Assembly (NCBI GenBank): GCA_963813345.1
Contig: CAWEYR010000011.1
Coordinates: forward strand, 62,001 to 126,000
DNA from: CAWDDA01 sp963813345
Lineage (GTDB): Bacteria; Acidobacteriota; Blastocatellia; RBC074
DNA length: 64,000 bases
Direction of reading: 5' to 3'
The notes under the pieces are model-generated. The model had not been told where the DNA came from and did no database searches. It saw only the letters and a list, made by a program, of their open reading frames with translations. Shown here one piece after another: positions 36,301 to 46,102 of this stretch. Positions within the stretch are counted from its first letter, which is position 1, and every line of letters begins with the position of its first letter. The translations under genes and the position numbers were made by a program.

Positions 36301-37545
36301 TCATTCTGCAAATCTTGCAAAGTCTTTACGAAAAGCGGCGGGACTCATTTCTGCAGCTTTCGACAGTGCTTCAACCCATTCTTCATCGCGAAAATCTTCG
36401 GGACCCAGACGCACCATATAATCGCGCGCAACACGATAGAAATCACTATCCACATCAACCATCCGCTGTCGGCCTCGGCCCGTAGCAGGATCGATAAACT
36501 CATGTAGAGGAATTGGCGTGAACTCCCCACCCTGGATTGTGATCATAGCGCCGGAACCTCCGACGCGCAGAAAGCTGACTGCGGAATAACCGAGGTCCCG
36601 GGCATATTCCGCATCTATTGGAATCGGGGGCTTGCAGCGCAGCTCATAGCCAATCGTCTTGTCGACGAGCGTAAGCTTTACCCCGCGAGCATCAAGCCGC
36701 GCCTGAACCGCCGTTTTGACCCTTCGCCCAAGATCGATCTCTGCGACCCGGATGTTTCCCTGTGCATCCCGATCGACATCCTCGAGATCAGTCACTTCAC
36801 TTGCGCTGAAATGCTCTGAAAGTGCCTCTGAGAGGATCGCTACACCGTAGTCGCGTCCCATCGCACGGCGCTTGATAATCGAACCCTCTACAATTCTCGC
36901 AATGTCAGTCAGCGAGAAAGTACCTTCGCTGAACTCCTCGGGAATTATCGAGCAGGTTGCCGATGCGGCATGACCGATTCCGAGCGTCAGGTGACCGGTG
37001 GGGCGCCCCATTGTTACTGCGATATACCAGCGACCGGTAGTCTTTGCATCCTCCATCAGGTTCTCGACGAGCTTGACGCCGTAATGGCGTGCGGTCTCAA
37101 ACCCGAGTGTCTCAACGGGCTCGGGCATCCACAGGTCGTTATCGATGCTCTTGGGAACCTGAACGACGCGGATCGACCCGGCCGAGCCTTGCTCGATGGC
37201 CAGTGAGCTTGCTATCAGATCGTCGCCACCAACGGTGACAAGCGCTTCGATCCCAAGCTTGCCGAGAGCCGCGAGAGTATTTGAAAGACTCTCAGAATCA
37301 CGTGTCACATCGTTTCGGGACGAACCGAGCAGCACACCACCATCGAGGTGAATTCTGGAAACTTCCTCAATTGTCAGCTCGTGCTGTTCATCCGTATAAC
37401 GTTGCGCCAACCATTCAAAACCATGATGAAAGCCAATCGGCACAATACCCTGGTTGATTGCTTCAATTGCGACGGCACCAATGACGCCGTTTGCTCCAGG
37501 CGCAGGACCTCCGCCAACAAGAATGCCTAACTTTCGAATTTCCAT
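36301..37545 (-). CDS. PPi-type 6-phosphofructokinase, copy 1
   Basis: 414 residues. N-terminal GGGPAPGANGVIGA phosphate-binding region. At the two positions that separate ATP from pyrophosphate enzymes it has Asp (GGDD) and Lys (PKSIDNDL), the PPi-dependent pattern; ATP enzymes carry Gly at both (GGDGS, PGTIDND). MGRPTGHL corresponds to the substrate-binding MGR motif. Catalyses reversible phosphorylation of fructose-6-phosphate, usable in glycolysis or gluconeogenesis. A paralogue and glycogen phosphorylase lie immediately upstream. Confidence 0.85.
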   Translation of the reverse strand: MEIRKLGILVGGGPAPGANGVIGAVAIEAINQGIVPIGFHHGFEWLAQRYTDEQHELTIEEVSRIHLDGGVLLGSSRNDVTRDSESLSNTLAALGKLGIEALVTVGGDDLIASSLAIEQGSAGSIRVVQVPKSIDNDLWMPEPVETLGFETARHYGVKLVENLMEDAKTTGRWYIAVTMGRPTGHLTLGIGHAASATCSIIPEEFSEGTFSLTDIARIVEGSIIKRRAMGRDYGVAILSEALSEHFSASEVTDLEDVDRDAQGNIRVAEIDLGRRVKTAVQARLDARGVKLTLVDKTIGYELRCKPPIPIDAEYARDLGYSAVSFLRVGGSGAMITIQGGEFTPIPLHEFIDPATGRGRQRMVDVDSDFYRVARDYMVRLGPEDFRDEEWVEALSKAAEMSPAAFRKDFARFAE

Positions 37546-37555
37546 GTTTCAAGAA

Positions 37556-37790
37556 TGGTGCTGAGTGCTGAGTGCTGGGTGCTGAGTGCTCACCGCGGAG
37601 TACGCAGGGAGTCTATGCTGAGATTTGAGATTCGAGATTTGCATTTGTACTTGCATAGTCGAAATGAGACGAGCAAGCTAAGCTTGAACTCAAATCCTAG
37701 TACTCGCGCAGCACTCAGCACTCAGCACTCAGCACTCAGCACCCAGCACTCAGCACTCAGCACTCAGCACTCAGCACTTACGTCATAAGG
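37556..37790. repeat. GCACTCA tandem-repeat hairpin between the two phosphofructokinases
   Basis: Left arm of TGCTGAG-type units at about 37556-37592, right arm of about ten CAGCACT units at about 37707-37780: complementary tandem arrays that can pair into a long stem. The loop includes a CAAGCTAAGCTTGAACT motif (about 37673-37690). The rest of the 232-base gap holds no gene. Copy number in the arms may be unstable. Confidence 0.85.
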
Positions 37791-39025
37791 TGTCCAAACC
37801 TCCCGACAAATTCGTCGACTGTCAGATTCGCAGCTTTAGCCAGGTTGCCGAGACCTGGGCGATTCTCAAGATCACTCCGGTCCAGCCGAATCATGAAATT
37901 ACGTGCGACCATAAACCCTGGTCCGTGTGGATCAACATTGCGCACTCGTGTCTTGCCTGTCTGCGGGTCGCGCATGCTTGAGAATGAAAGCGGCACCAAA
38001 TGCCCATCCTGGATGCTAACCATCGCACTGCTGCCACCGTCGAGAAGAAAGCGAACCGCTGCATTTCCGAGGTTACGGCAGTAGTTGGCATCGAACGGAA
38101 TCGGATCAGCACAACGCAGCTCGTAACCGATATTCTTGTTTGTAACCGTGACGTTAATCCCACGCTGTTTCAGCCTTCCCTGAAGCTCCACCTTTACCTT
38201 TCTCGCGAGATCCACTTCGGCAAAGCGGATATGTCCATGATCGTCGCGTTCCACGTCTTCGAGCTCGGCAAGCTCGGCAGGGTCAAGCTTGTCGATCAAG
38301 CCTTCCGCGAGGACCGCGACACCGAAGTGGCGACCCTGTGCGCGTCGCTTGATAATCGATCCCTCAACGATGTCGCAAAGATGAGAGAATCGAATTGTCG
38401 GAACCTCAAACTCCTCGCGAATCAATGTCAGAGTGGCGCCGGCTGCCTTTCCAATTCCAAGCGCAAGATGACCGGCCTGTCGACCCATTGCCACGATCAC
38501 ATACCATCGACGCGTTGAGCGAGCATCCTCCATGAGACTCTGGACCAGCTCGACACCTACATGCCGCGCAGTCTGAAATCCAAACGTAGGAACGTGAGGT
38601 GGAAGCGGCAGGTCGTTATCAATGGTCTTGGGCACATGTACGGTATGAATTCTGCCGCCGGTTGCGGTGGCGACAGCACTCGACGAGAGCGCCGTGTCGT
38701 CGCCGCCAATCGTGACCAGGTGCGTCACCCCCTGAGCTTCAAATAATTCGATGACTGCTCGCATCGAGGCTTCGGACTTTGTCGGATTCTCTCTAGCTGT
38801 GCCAAGCATCGATCCGCCCTTGAGATGAATCCGTGACACATCCTGAATGGCAAGAGGGCGAAAGCAGCTCGCATCTCGTCTCACGAGCCACTTGAATCCG
38901 TCCTGCACGCCAACAACGTCGAACCCCGAGTTGATCGCCTTGATCGTCGCCGCAGAAATCACTGAATTGATGCCCGGCGCCGGACCCCCTCCGACCAGCA
39001 CCGCGAGTTTACCTGACGAGGACAT
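37778..39025 (-). CDS. PPi-type 6-phosphofructokinase, copy 2
   Basis: 415 residues, clearly paralogous to the neighbour (GGGPAPGINSVISA, GGDDT, PKTIDNDL, MGRQAGHL, EGSIIKRRAQGR). It again has Asp and Lys at the phosphoryl-donor specificity positions, so pyrophosphate use is predicted. Its stop codon lies at the end of the GCACTCA repeat. Two adjacent copies may differ in regulation or one may have taken another sugar phosphate; both keep the active-site TIDND/SIDND Asp. Confidence 0.85.
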   Translation of the reverse strand: MSSSGKLAVLVGGGPAPGINSVISAATIKAINSGFDVVGVQDGFKWLVRRDASCFRPLAIQDVSRIHLKGGSMLGTARENPTKSEASMRAVIELFEAQGVTHLVTIGGDDTALSSSAVATATGGRIHTVHVPKTIDNDLPLPPHVPTFGFQTARHVGVELVQSLMEDARSTRRWYVIVAMGRQAGHLALGIGKAAGATLTLIREEFEVPTIRFSHLCDIVEGSIIKRRAQGRHFGVAVLAEGLIDKLDPAELAELEDVERDDHGHIRFAEVDLARKVKVELQGRLKQRGINVTVTNKNIGYELRCADPIPFDANYCRNLGNAAVRFLLDGGSSAMVSIQDGHLVPLSFSSMRDPQTGKTRVRNVDPHGPGFMVARNFMIRLDRSDLENRPGLGNLAKAANLTVDEFVGRFGHLMT

Positions 39026-39070
39026 TCTCTTAGCTTCAGCCTTTCTCTTTTCACATCTTGTCGACTCTCG

Positions 39071-41584
39071 TTACATTGTGACTTTGACGGGGCCTGCTGA
39101 CCAGATTTTCTCGCAATACTCACGAATCGAGCGGTCAGATGTAAAGTACCCAGTGCGCGCCACATTGAGAACCGACTTGCGAGTCCAGGTGGCGCGATCG
39201 ACAAACGCCTGGCTCACTCTCTGCTGACAGGAGATATAGGACTCATAGTCTGCAAAGATCATGTATTCATCGTGTGTCAGAAGCGAATCGATAATTGGCT
39301 GAAACATCGCGCGATCGCCGCGCGAGAACAAACCGCTCGAGAGAAGACCGATAATTTCTTTGAGTTCCCTGCTTGCGCGATAGAATTCGCCTGGATCGTA
39401 GCCGCGCGACTTGAGATCGCGAACCTCATCAGATGTGAGGCCAAAAAGGAAGAAGTTGTCCGCCCCGACCCGCTCGCGAATCTCGATATTTGCTCCATCG
39501 AGCGTTCCAATTGTCAGTGATCCATTCATTGCGAATTTCATGTTGCCGGTGCCTGAAGCTTCTTTGCCAGCGGTCGAGATTTGTTCCGCGAGGTCCGCCG
39601 CGGGATAGATGTGTTGCCCGTTTTTGACGCTGAAATCAGGGTAAAAGATGCATTTCAGGCGATCACGGGTTTTCCTGTCAGAGTTAACCACTTCGGCAAC
39701 CGAATGGATCAGCTTGATGATCAGCTTCGCCATCGTGTAACCGGGAGCAGCCTTTCCTCCGAAGATTACTGTTCGCGGCCTTGTCCCGTTCTCACCGCCC
39801 TGCTTCAAGCGAAGGTAAAGAGAGATGACATGAAAGACATTCAGAAGCTGCCGTTTGTATTCGTGGATGCGCTTGACCTGAATATCAAAAAGCGAGTCAG
39901 AATCAACAACCTCGCCGGTCACCCGTTGAATGATATCGGCGAGCTCTCGTTTATTGCGATTCTTGACGCGGCTCCATTCTTCACGAAAGCCTGAGTCTTC
40001 CGCGAAGGGTTCCAGGCGCAAAAGCTCAGTCTCGGTGTTCTTCAGCCAATCGTTACCGATTACCGACGTAATCAGGTCTGTCAGTCGTGGATTGCTGAGC
40101 GCGATCCAGCGGCGGGGTGTCACGCCGTTGGTAACATTGAAAAACCGGTCCGGGAACAATTCGAAGAAGTCGCGAAAGACTTCACGCTTCATGAGGCTCG
40201 AATGAAGCTCTGCGACTCCATTCGTTGCGTGAGACCCGATGAATGCAACGTGCGCCATCCGCACTGCCTTTTCACCGGCTTCGTCGATCAATGCCACGCG
40301 CGATACGCGTTCATCGTGCTCGCCCAATCTCGCACGTACTTCGCTCAGGAATCGACGGTTGATCTCCTGGACTATCTCGAGATGTCTCGGAGCGATACTC
40401 CCAAAAAGCGAAAGCGGCCATCTCTCGAGGGCTTCCGGCAGCAGCGTATGATTGGTGTAACCGAGGCAGGCGACTGTGACCTTCCAGGCATCGTCCCAGT
40501 ACATCTGGTGCACATCAACCAGCAACCGCATCAATTCGGGAACGGCGATCGCCGGATGCGTATCGTTGAGCTGAACCGCGAAAAAATCAGGAAACGACTG
40601 CAATGAACTTCCGGCACTGAGATGCATGCGGAGCATGTCCTGAAGTGAGCAGGACACAAAGAACAATTGCTGCTCAAGCCGGAGTCTCTTGCCCTGAATC
40701 GGCACATCGTTCGGGTAGAGCACCTTGGAAAGATTCTCACTTCGCACCTTTTCGCTGACCGCGCCGAAATAATCGCCAAGATTGAACGATGTCAAATCAA
40801 AGAAGGTGCCAGCTTCCGCTTTCCAGAGCCGCAGCATGTTCGCAGTGTTGACGCCGTAACCGAGAATCGGGATGTCATGCGCCACGCCGCGCACGGTGCG
40901 CTCCGGTACCCATCGAACGCGATACTGCCCTTTACCATCCTTCCAGGGCTCCGTGTGTCCTCCAAACGGAACATCAAACGAGATTTCAGCGCGCTCGATC
41001 TCCCAGGGGTTTCCGTATCTCAACCATTTGTCGGCGACCTCGGTCTGCCAGCCGTCATTGATCTCCTGATCGAAAATTCCGAACTCGTACCGAATCCCAT
41101 ACCCAATCGCTGGAACCTCGAGGGTTGCAAGTGAATCGAGGTAACAAGCAGCCAGCCTGCCAAGGCCACCATTGCCCAGGCCAGGCTCCTCCTCCTGATC
41201 GACAATCTGATCAAGGTTGAGGCCCACCATCTCCGCCGCCTGGCGTACCTCGTTCACAATTCCGAGATTCAGAAGATTGTTGCCCAGTTGCGGACCCATC
41301 AGAAATTCAGCCGAAAGATAGCTGACTATCTTTGCATTCTCCGCAATCTGAGTTCGAAACGAGCGAATCCAGCGCTCGATCAGGCGATCGCGCACCGTCT
41401 TCGCCAGCGCAAGATACCAGTCATTGGCTGTGGCTGTTTCCGGAAGTTTTCCCTGCGTGTAATAGAGCTTGTCTATGATTGCGCGGGCAATAGTTGATGG
41501 GCTGAGTCCGGTGTGCGTGTCCTCGGACAGATCTTTCCCCACTATGTCAGATGCAGCGCCGTCGCGCTTCGATTCATTTGGCAT
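39071..41584 (-). CDS. glgP: Glycogen/starch phosphorylase
   Basis: 837 residues, normal length, one frame. Family blocks: EEEPGLGNGGLGRLAACYLDSLATL, ALIPEALERWP-like TLLPEALERWP, HATNGVAELHSSLMK, NVTNGVTPRRWIALSNP, and the PLP site EASGTGNMKF with Lys683. Releases glucose-1-phosphate from alpha-1,4-glucans. Placed 45 bases upstream of two PPi-type phosphofructokinases on the same strand, it suggests a storage-polymer to glycolysis module that saves ATP. Confidence 0.93.
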   Translation of the reverse strand: MPNESKRDGAASDIVGKDLSEDTHTGLSPSTIARAIIDKLYYTQGKLPETATANDWYLALAKTVRDRLIERWIRSFRTQIAENAKIVSYLSAEFLMGPQLGNNLLNLGIVNEVRQAAEMVGLNLDQIVDQEEEPGLGNGGLGRLAACYLDSLATLEVPAIGYGIRYEFGIFDQEINDGWQTEVADKWLRYGNPWEIERAEISFDVPFGGHTEPWKDGKGQYRVRWVPERTVRGVAHDIPILGYGVNTANMLRLWKAEAGTFFDLTSFNLGDYFGAVSEKVRSENLSKVLYPNDVPIQGKRLRLEQQLFFVSCSLQDMLRMHLSAGSSLQSFPDFFAVQLNDTHPAIAVPELMRLLVDVHQMYWDDAWKVTVACLGYTNHTLLPEALERWPLSLFGSIAPRHLEIVQEINRRFLSEVRARLGEHDERVSRVALIDEAGEKAVRMAHVAFIGSHATNGVAELHSSLMKREVFRDFFELFPDRFFNVTNGVTPRRWIALSNPRLTDLITSVIGNDWLKNTETELLRLEPFAEDSGFREEWSRVKNRNKRELADIIQRVTGEVVDSDSLFDIQVKRIHEYKRQLLNVFHVISLYLRLKQGGENGTRPRTVIFGGKAAPGYTMAKLIIKLIHSVAEVVNSDRKTRDRLKCIFYPDFSVKNGQHIYPAADLAEQISTAGKEASGTGNMKFAMNGSLTIGTLDGANIEIRERVGADNFFLFGLTSDEVRDLKSRGYDPGEFYRASRELKEIIGLLSSGLFSRGDRAMFQPIIDSLLTHDEYMIFADYESYISCQQRVSQAFVDRATWTRKSVLNVARTGYFTSDRSIREYCEKIWSAGPVKVTM

Positions 41585-41602
41585 TGGCGTCCAGCTGCCA
41601 GA

Positions 41603-42373
41603 CTAATGCTTGACTACTTTGACCGGCGTCGTCAGCTTGAACGAGACCGTAGACTCCGGAGGGATTACGGCAGGATCTCCGCGTGTAAGCAGAACCGCTC
41701 CGGTGCCAGCGCCCCCGCCAACACCCGCTCCAATCGCGGCGCCTTTACCGCCTCCAGCAATCGCGCCTATCGCCGTGCCGACGCCTGCTGCGATACCGAT
41801 CTTTGCCGCATCTTTCTTCTTTGTGCTTTTGGCCTCTTTGGCATATGTCGAAGACCCGATAGATACCGTGCGGCCATCAGCGAGCTGAAGCTCTCTCAAT
41901 GCAAGGGAAATGCTTGCCACTCCCTTTACCTTGCCTCCGGGATCAGAGTTGGATACCACACCCTTGACGAGAGCCCCACGGCGAACGATTACCCAGTCGC
42001 CGTCGACGATAGCGTTGTTGAGACTGCCTGCAAATGTATCGCCTGTCTTGCTCGTCTTGGTCGAGAGCTCGCTGTCGGTTGTAATTGAAAGGGTGGTTCC
42101 CGGTTTTATTGTGAAAGTGCGCGGTGGCGGCGGTGGTGGCGGTAGCGGAGTTGGAGCCGCAGGTGGTCCCGGAGGTGGCGGGACCTGCGACGCGACCTGC
42201 TCGGGAGCCGGAGTTGAAGTTGCTGCCGCCGTTCCAGGAGATCCTGAAGCCGTTGATGCTGCCGGCGTTGGTGACACGCCTGGCTGCGGATTCGCAGGCG
42301 GATTGCTTGAACAAGCAAGAATAAATGCTGAGATTGTAGTCAGAAAAATCGTGATAAGTCTTCGTTGTTTCAT
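41603..42373 (-). CDS. Glycine-zipper lipoprotein
   Basis: 256 residues from the ATG at 42373. The lipobox is FILAC; a long Pro/Ala/Ser-rich tether with a run of prolines follows. Then a beta-rich domain (TFTIKPGTTLSITTDSELSTK, GDWVIVRRGALVKGVV) and a C-terminal Gly-rich double segment (IGIAAGVGTAIGAIAGGGKGAAIGAGVGGGAG) that forms a glycine-zipper membrane-associated hairpin. Similar proteins attach to the outer membrane. Its function is unknown. Confidence 0.75.
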   Translation of the reverse strand: MKQRRLITIFLTTISAFILACSSNPPANPQPGVSPTPAASTASGSPGTAAATSTPAPEQVASQVPPPPGPPAAPTPLPPPPPPPRTFTIKPGTTLSITTDSELSTKTSKTGDTFAGSLNNAIVDGDWVIVRRGALVKGVVSNSDPGGKVKGVASISLALRELQLADGRTVSIGSSTYAKEAKSTKKKDAAKIGIAAGVGTAIGAIAGGGKGAAIGAGVGGGAGTGAVLLTRGDPAVIPPESTVSFKLTTPVKVVKH

Positions 42374-42403
42374 TGGTCCTCGCAAAACAGTTAGCAACGG
42401 GCA

Positions 42404-42468
42404 TGTGGTACCGCCTTCAAAGAGGATCTCACGCGAAGCGTGAGATTATCATTGAAGGCGGTACCACA
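42404..42468. repeat. Double hairpin GTGGTACCGCCTTCAA
   Basis: Outer arms at 42404-42420 and 42452-42468, inner arms ATCTCACG...CGTGAGAT at about 42425-42446. A composite of the CCGCC-TTC family with an unrelated palindrome inserted in the loop, ahead of the glycine-zipper gene. Confidence 0.75.
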
Positions 42469-42481
42469 GCAGAAGAATTCA

Positions 42482-44538
42482 TTAATTGGCCGATGCTGCC
42501 TTCACCGGCTCGGCTTTGTCCTTCCGCGCGTGTTTGTCGAACCAGGCTTGCAGGTAGAGTTGCTGAAGAAGCTGGTGTGATGGTCGGCGCCAACCATGGA
42601 ATTCATCCGGCATTCGCACCAGAAGCGTTTCTTTCTTGAGCATCTTCAACGCGCGGTAGTACTCTTCGCTTTGAGTCATCGGTGTCCGCAGATCGGCCTC
42701 TCCCGTCATGACCATAGTAGGCGTCTTCACGTTTGCGACATAGTGAAGCGGGGATCGGACTGCAAATTCCATTGGGTCTTCCCAGGGATATTTCTGAAAC
42801 TGATTGTACCAGCTCGCTCCATCTGTGGTTCCAACGAAGGAATGCCAGTTGATAACGGGGCGCATCGAAACTGCCGCAGCAAAGCGGTCTGTATGCCCGA
42901 CAATCCACGCTGTCAACACTCCGCCGCCACTTCCACCGCAAACAAAAAGATTTCTTTCGTCGATGAATCCTTTTGCGAGTGCTGCATCTACGCCAGCCAT
43001 GAGGTCATCGTAGTCCTTGCCCGGATAGGAGTACTGAATGCCGTTGACGAACTCCTGGCCATATCCGGTGCTTCCTCTCGGATTCGTATAAAGCACCGCG
43101 TAACCATTGGCCGCGAAATTCTGAAATGCCCAGTTGAATGCGACGGAATACATTGACCAGGGTCCGCCGTGAATCCAGAGCACCATCGGATACTTTCGCC
43201 CGGACTCGTAGTTCGCAGGCTTGATAAGCCAACCCTGCACCTTGAGCCCATCCTTTGACGTGTACCAAAGTTCCTCGGCTTCGCCCAATTTCCGCCCGTT
43301 AAGAACATCCTGGTTGATGTCGACCAGCTCTTTTATCGCAGCCGGATTGCGCAGATTGAAGGTCACAAGTGTCCCCGGCCGCGTGAAAGTAGTGCGTACT
43401 GCCGCAGCCTGTCCTGTATCCGAGAACGATAGACCATTCAACATGTGAACGCCGTCAGTTACCTTCTTAGGCGCGCCGCTCACGGGAGCGAAATAGACGT
43501 GCGACGAACCCTTCTCTTCGACGGAATAGTAAAGTCCTGAACCATCGAGTGCCCAATTCACAATCTGAGGCGAGCTCATCAACCCACCAACCCAAAGGCG
43601 CTTTGCACCACCGGATTTGTCCATCAGATAGATACTCGAAACGTGATTGGTGAACTTCTTGTCGTCGTATCCCGAGTAGGCGATCCAGTCACCTTTTGGG
43701 GAAACTGTCGGATTTCCGTCAGGTCCGCTGCGGTCGGTCAAGGCTTTGACCCCGAGTGTCGCTAAATCGATCGCATAGATTTCACTGTCGTTTCGAAGGT
43801 ATTCCGCGTCCGGCTTGCGCAAACCGGCAACATAGATTGTCTTGCCATCGCTCGACCACTCAGGCGAGTTGTGATTGAACTTGCCGGTCGTGATCTGCCG
43901 GGCAGTGCCCCCGAGGATCGCATCAATCACAAATGCGTGAGTAAATCCGCGTGGTAAGGGACCCGCCCGTCGGCGCCCCACTGAAGTCGATCTACAATGA
44001 CCGCCGGTCGCGCCCACTCGGCACCTCGCGGCCTTTCAGGAAGCTTGACGTTCAGGATCGGATCGTTGTCTGGAATAAAGGCCGTATAGGCAATCCATTT
44101 GCCGTCCGGGGACCAGCGAATATTGCCCGGCGCATACTCGAGCCGCGTCAACTGCGCAATCTCGCGCGTATCAATCCACATGACATGCAACTGGTTTGTC
44201 CCGTCACGATCGGAAAGAAATGCGATTCGTTTGCCATCAGGTGACCACACCGGCGAACTGTCACTTCGATTGCCAGTTGTCAGCTCGCGCACTCTTCCAC
44301 CATCGACATCTACAATCCATAGCGTGCTGCGATACTGATCTTTGAGTTTGTCTACCCAGCTCCGCGAGAAGACGATCTGTTTCCCATCGGGAGAGATATT
44401 CACACCGCCGATACTCTCCATATCCAAGAACGTATCCTTGTCGAGCAGGTTGGATCTGGATTGCGCTACAAGTGGGGATCTGAAGGCTAACAGGGTGGTT
44501 ATCGCAACAAGCACCAGAAACAGCGTCTTCTTTGTCAT
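42482..44538 (-). CDS. S9-family peptidase, exported (frameshift near 43965)
   Basis: Signal peptide (MTKKTLFLVLVAITTLLAF...VAQ) from ATG 44538 behind CGGAGGAAG. The N-terminal two-thirds is a beta-propeller of WD/TolB-like blades (NISPDGKQIVFS, SPVWSPDGKRIAFLSD, PEWSSDGKTIYVAG). The C-terminal alpha/beta-hydrolase has the nucleophile in CGGSGGG, Asp in GEADLRTP and His in DEFHGW. It cleaves short peptides, as in dipeptidyl or acylaminoacyl peptidases. The break is in the propeller between GADGR and PLPRGF, in a GGGCGGG stretch. Confidence 0.87.
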
Positions 44539-44596
44539 GGCTTCCTCCGATGTTTTTGTGTGTGCAAATCCTAAGAGCGCCGCTGCAGCGGCGCTT

Positions 44597-44690
44597 AATT
44601 TGGAGTGCGGCGGCTTGGCGCCGCTTTAGTCTCCTGCACTGAATTGTCCTGCACGAGACTAAAGCGGCGCCAAGCCGCCGCACTCCAAAT
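44597..44690. repeat. GCGGCGGCTTGGCGCCGC hairpin, copy 2
   Basis: Arms at 44597-44630 and 44658-44690, nearly identical to the element at 17989. The loop sequence differs, so only the stem is conserved between copies. It lies between two minus-strand peptidase genes. Confidence 0.85.
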
Positions 44691-44708
44691 GCGGCTCGAG
44701 TTGTACCG

Positions 44709-46075
44709 CTACCTGACTAAATGATACCGGGTCTGTCTCTTGAGCACCCAGGAGATTTTGCCTTCGGCATCGATCGCAGCATCTTCTTCCTGCCCTACAA
44801 ACAGCTCCTGATTGTCCCACTCGGGTACTGGAGTGCGAGCGCCGAGTTCGATCGAAAACCACGTGTTGGGCAGTAGCTTCACGTCACCGCGACCTGGCAC
44901 ACCTTCCTGACGATCCCACAGTCCCACCAGAGGTCCCGCGCCGTGACCGTGATCTCCGATTGGGTGCGTATAGATTGTCCCGTTGATTTTCGCGCTTCTC
45001 ATCGCGGTCAGAGTGTCCGCCAGCACCTCATTGCCGGTTCGCCCGGGTTTCATTCTTTCAAGGAGCTGGTCCTGCATGCGGTTCGTCGCATCAAGCGCGC
45101 GCTGAATGCCGGCAGGAACATCGGTCTCACCTTCTTTGAGTACGTAGCCCATGTGCTGTGTATCGGTGGCAAGACCCATTGCCGTTAGTCCGAAGTCGAC
45201 GTGAAGTACATCGCCACGCACGATTACAACGGGCGCATCCTCGGCAAGATTGCTGCCAGCTTCAAGACCTTTGCGCTGGACGCGTACTGTCGGCTGAAAC
45301 CATGTTCCAAGCGCGCGATCCCCTACCTGTTGTCGAAGCCACCAGACAACATCCAGGTTGGTCGTCTTTCCCGGCTTGATCACCTCGCTCGAAAAAGCCC
45401 GTTGAATAAGAGAGTGAACGACCTCCATCATCTTGCGATACTGTGGAAGCATCTCGGGAACTCTTACTGATATGAACTCGAGCGGCAGAAGCTCAGCCCT
45501 GACGACACGCTCGAGATACTTAGGTCCGAGAGTCTTCTGCACCTGCTCCCACTCGCCCGCTGAAAGCCCGTCAGAAAAGGCGTGCGTCGACGATATGTTG
45601 ACAGCAACGCTCTTTGGATCTCGATCCTCGATAAGCTTCTTCAAAAGGGCCCATTGACCTTCACCCCAAAGCTCGCGATTCTCAATCTTCGGATCTCGGT
45701 AGACACGATACAGCCCGCCATTGGATCCACCGCCGAGCGCCAGCCGTTCGATTTCTTTTCCCGGACCAGGATCGTGAAAGACGAGAATCGTTCGGCGGCG
45801 AGCTGCAAACACGGTTGGCGAAACGAGTGAGCGAAAGACGGGATCCTCGTTGTATTCGCGGCACACAACGAGCCACATGTGGACACCGTGCTTGCGCATA
45901 AGCGCGGGCAACACCCGGTCGAGTCTCAGCTTCAGCCACTCCTGTTGAATCATCGCCTGCTCGCGGAGCGAAGGCAGGGTCGGAGTCTCTTCAGCAAGTG
46001 AGCCTCGACTTGAGGCGCGATTTGCATGGCAGCGAGCGCGAAACAAATCAGAATCGCAATGCGAACTATTCTCAT
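44709..46075 (-). CDS. M24-family (Xaa-Pro type) metallopeptidase, exported (frameshift near 46005)
   Basis: The signal peptide starts at ATG 46075 (MRIVRIAILICFALAAMQIA); a frame change near 46005 joins it to the body, open from SLAEETPTLPSLRE. The N-terminal domain is prolidase-like (MRKHGVHMWLVVCREYNEDPVF). The pita-bread domain has all metal ligands: HVDFG (Asp), ATDTQH (Asp), GDHGHGAGP (His), SIELGA (Glu) and VGQEEDA (Glu). Periplasmic removal of N-terminal residues next to proline is likely, complementing the S9 peptidase downstream. Confidence 0.83.
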
Positions 46076-46102
46076 ACCGTTGCGTGCCTGAGTCGCGACT
46101 TC

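Noticed and set aside
37555..37788. 77-codon frame with repeated ALSTQHS
   Set aside because: Translation of the heptamer DNA repeat; no ribosome site and no independent support.
37700..37790. CRISPR-like array of short direct repeats
   Set aside because: Units are 7 bases, contiguous and without spacers, and pair with a complementary array upstream; no cas genes are present.
41910..42443. 177-codon Gly/Val-rich plus-strand frame
   Set aside because: Mirror of the Pro-rich tether of the glycine-zipper lipoprotein; low-complexity artefact.
44261..44683. Open frame reading KRRQAAALQ and CGGLAPL
   Set aside because: Product of the GCGGCGGCTTGGCGCC palindrome; the same peptide appears wherever the repeat occurs, including near 18,050.
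42482..46075. Secretion or toxin-antitoxin role for the two adjacent peptidases
   Set aside because: Both are ordinary exported S9 and M24 peptidases separated by a repeat; nothing ties them to a toxin or partner.
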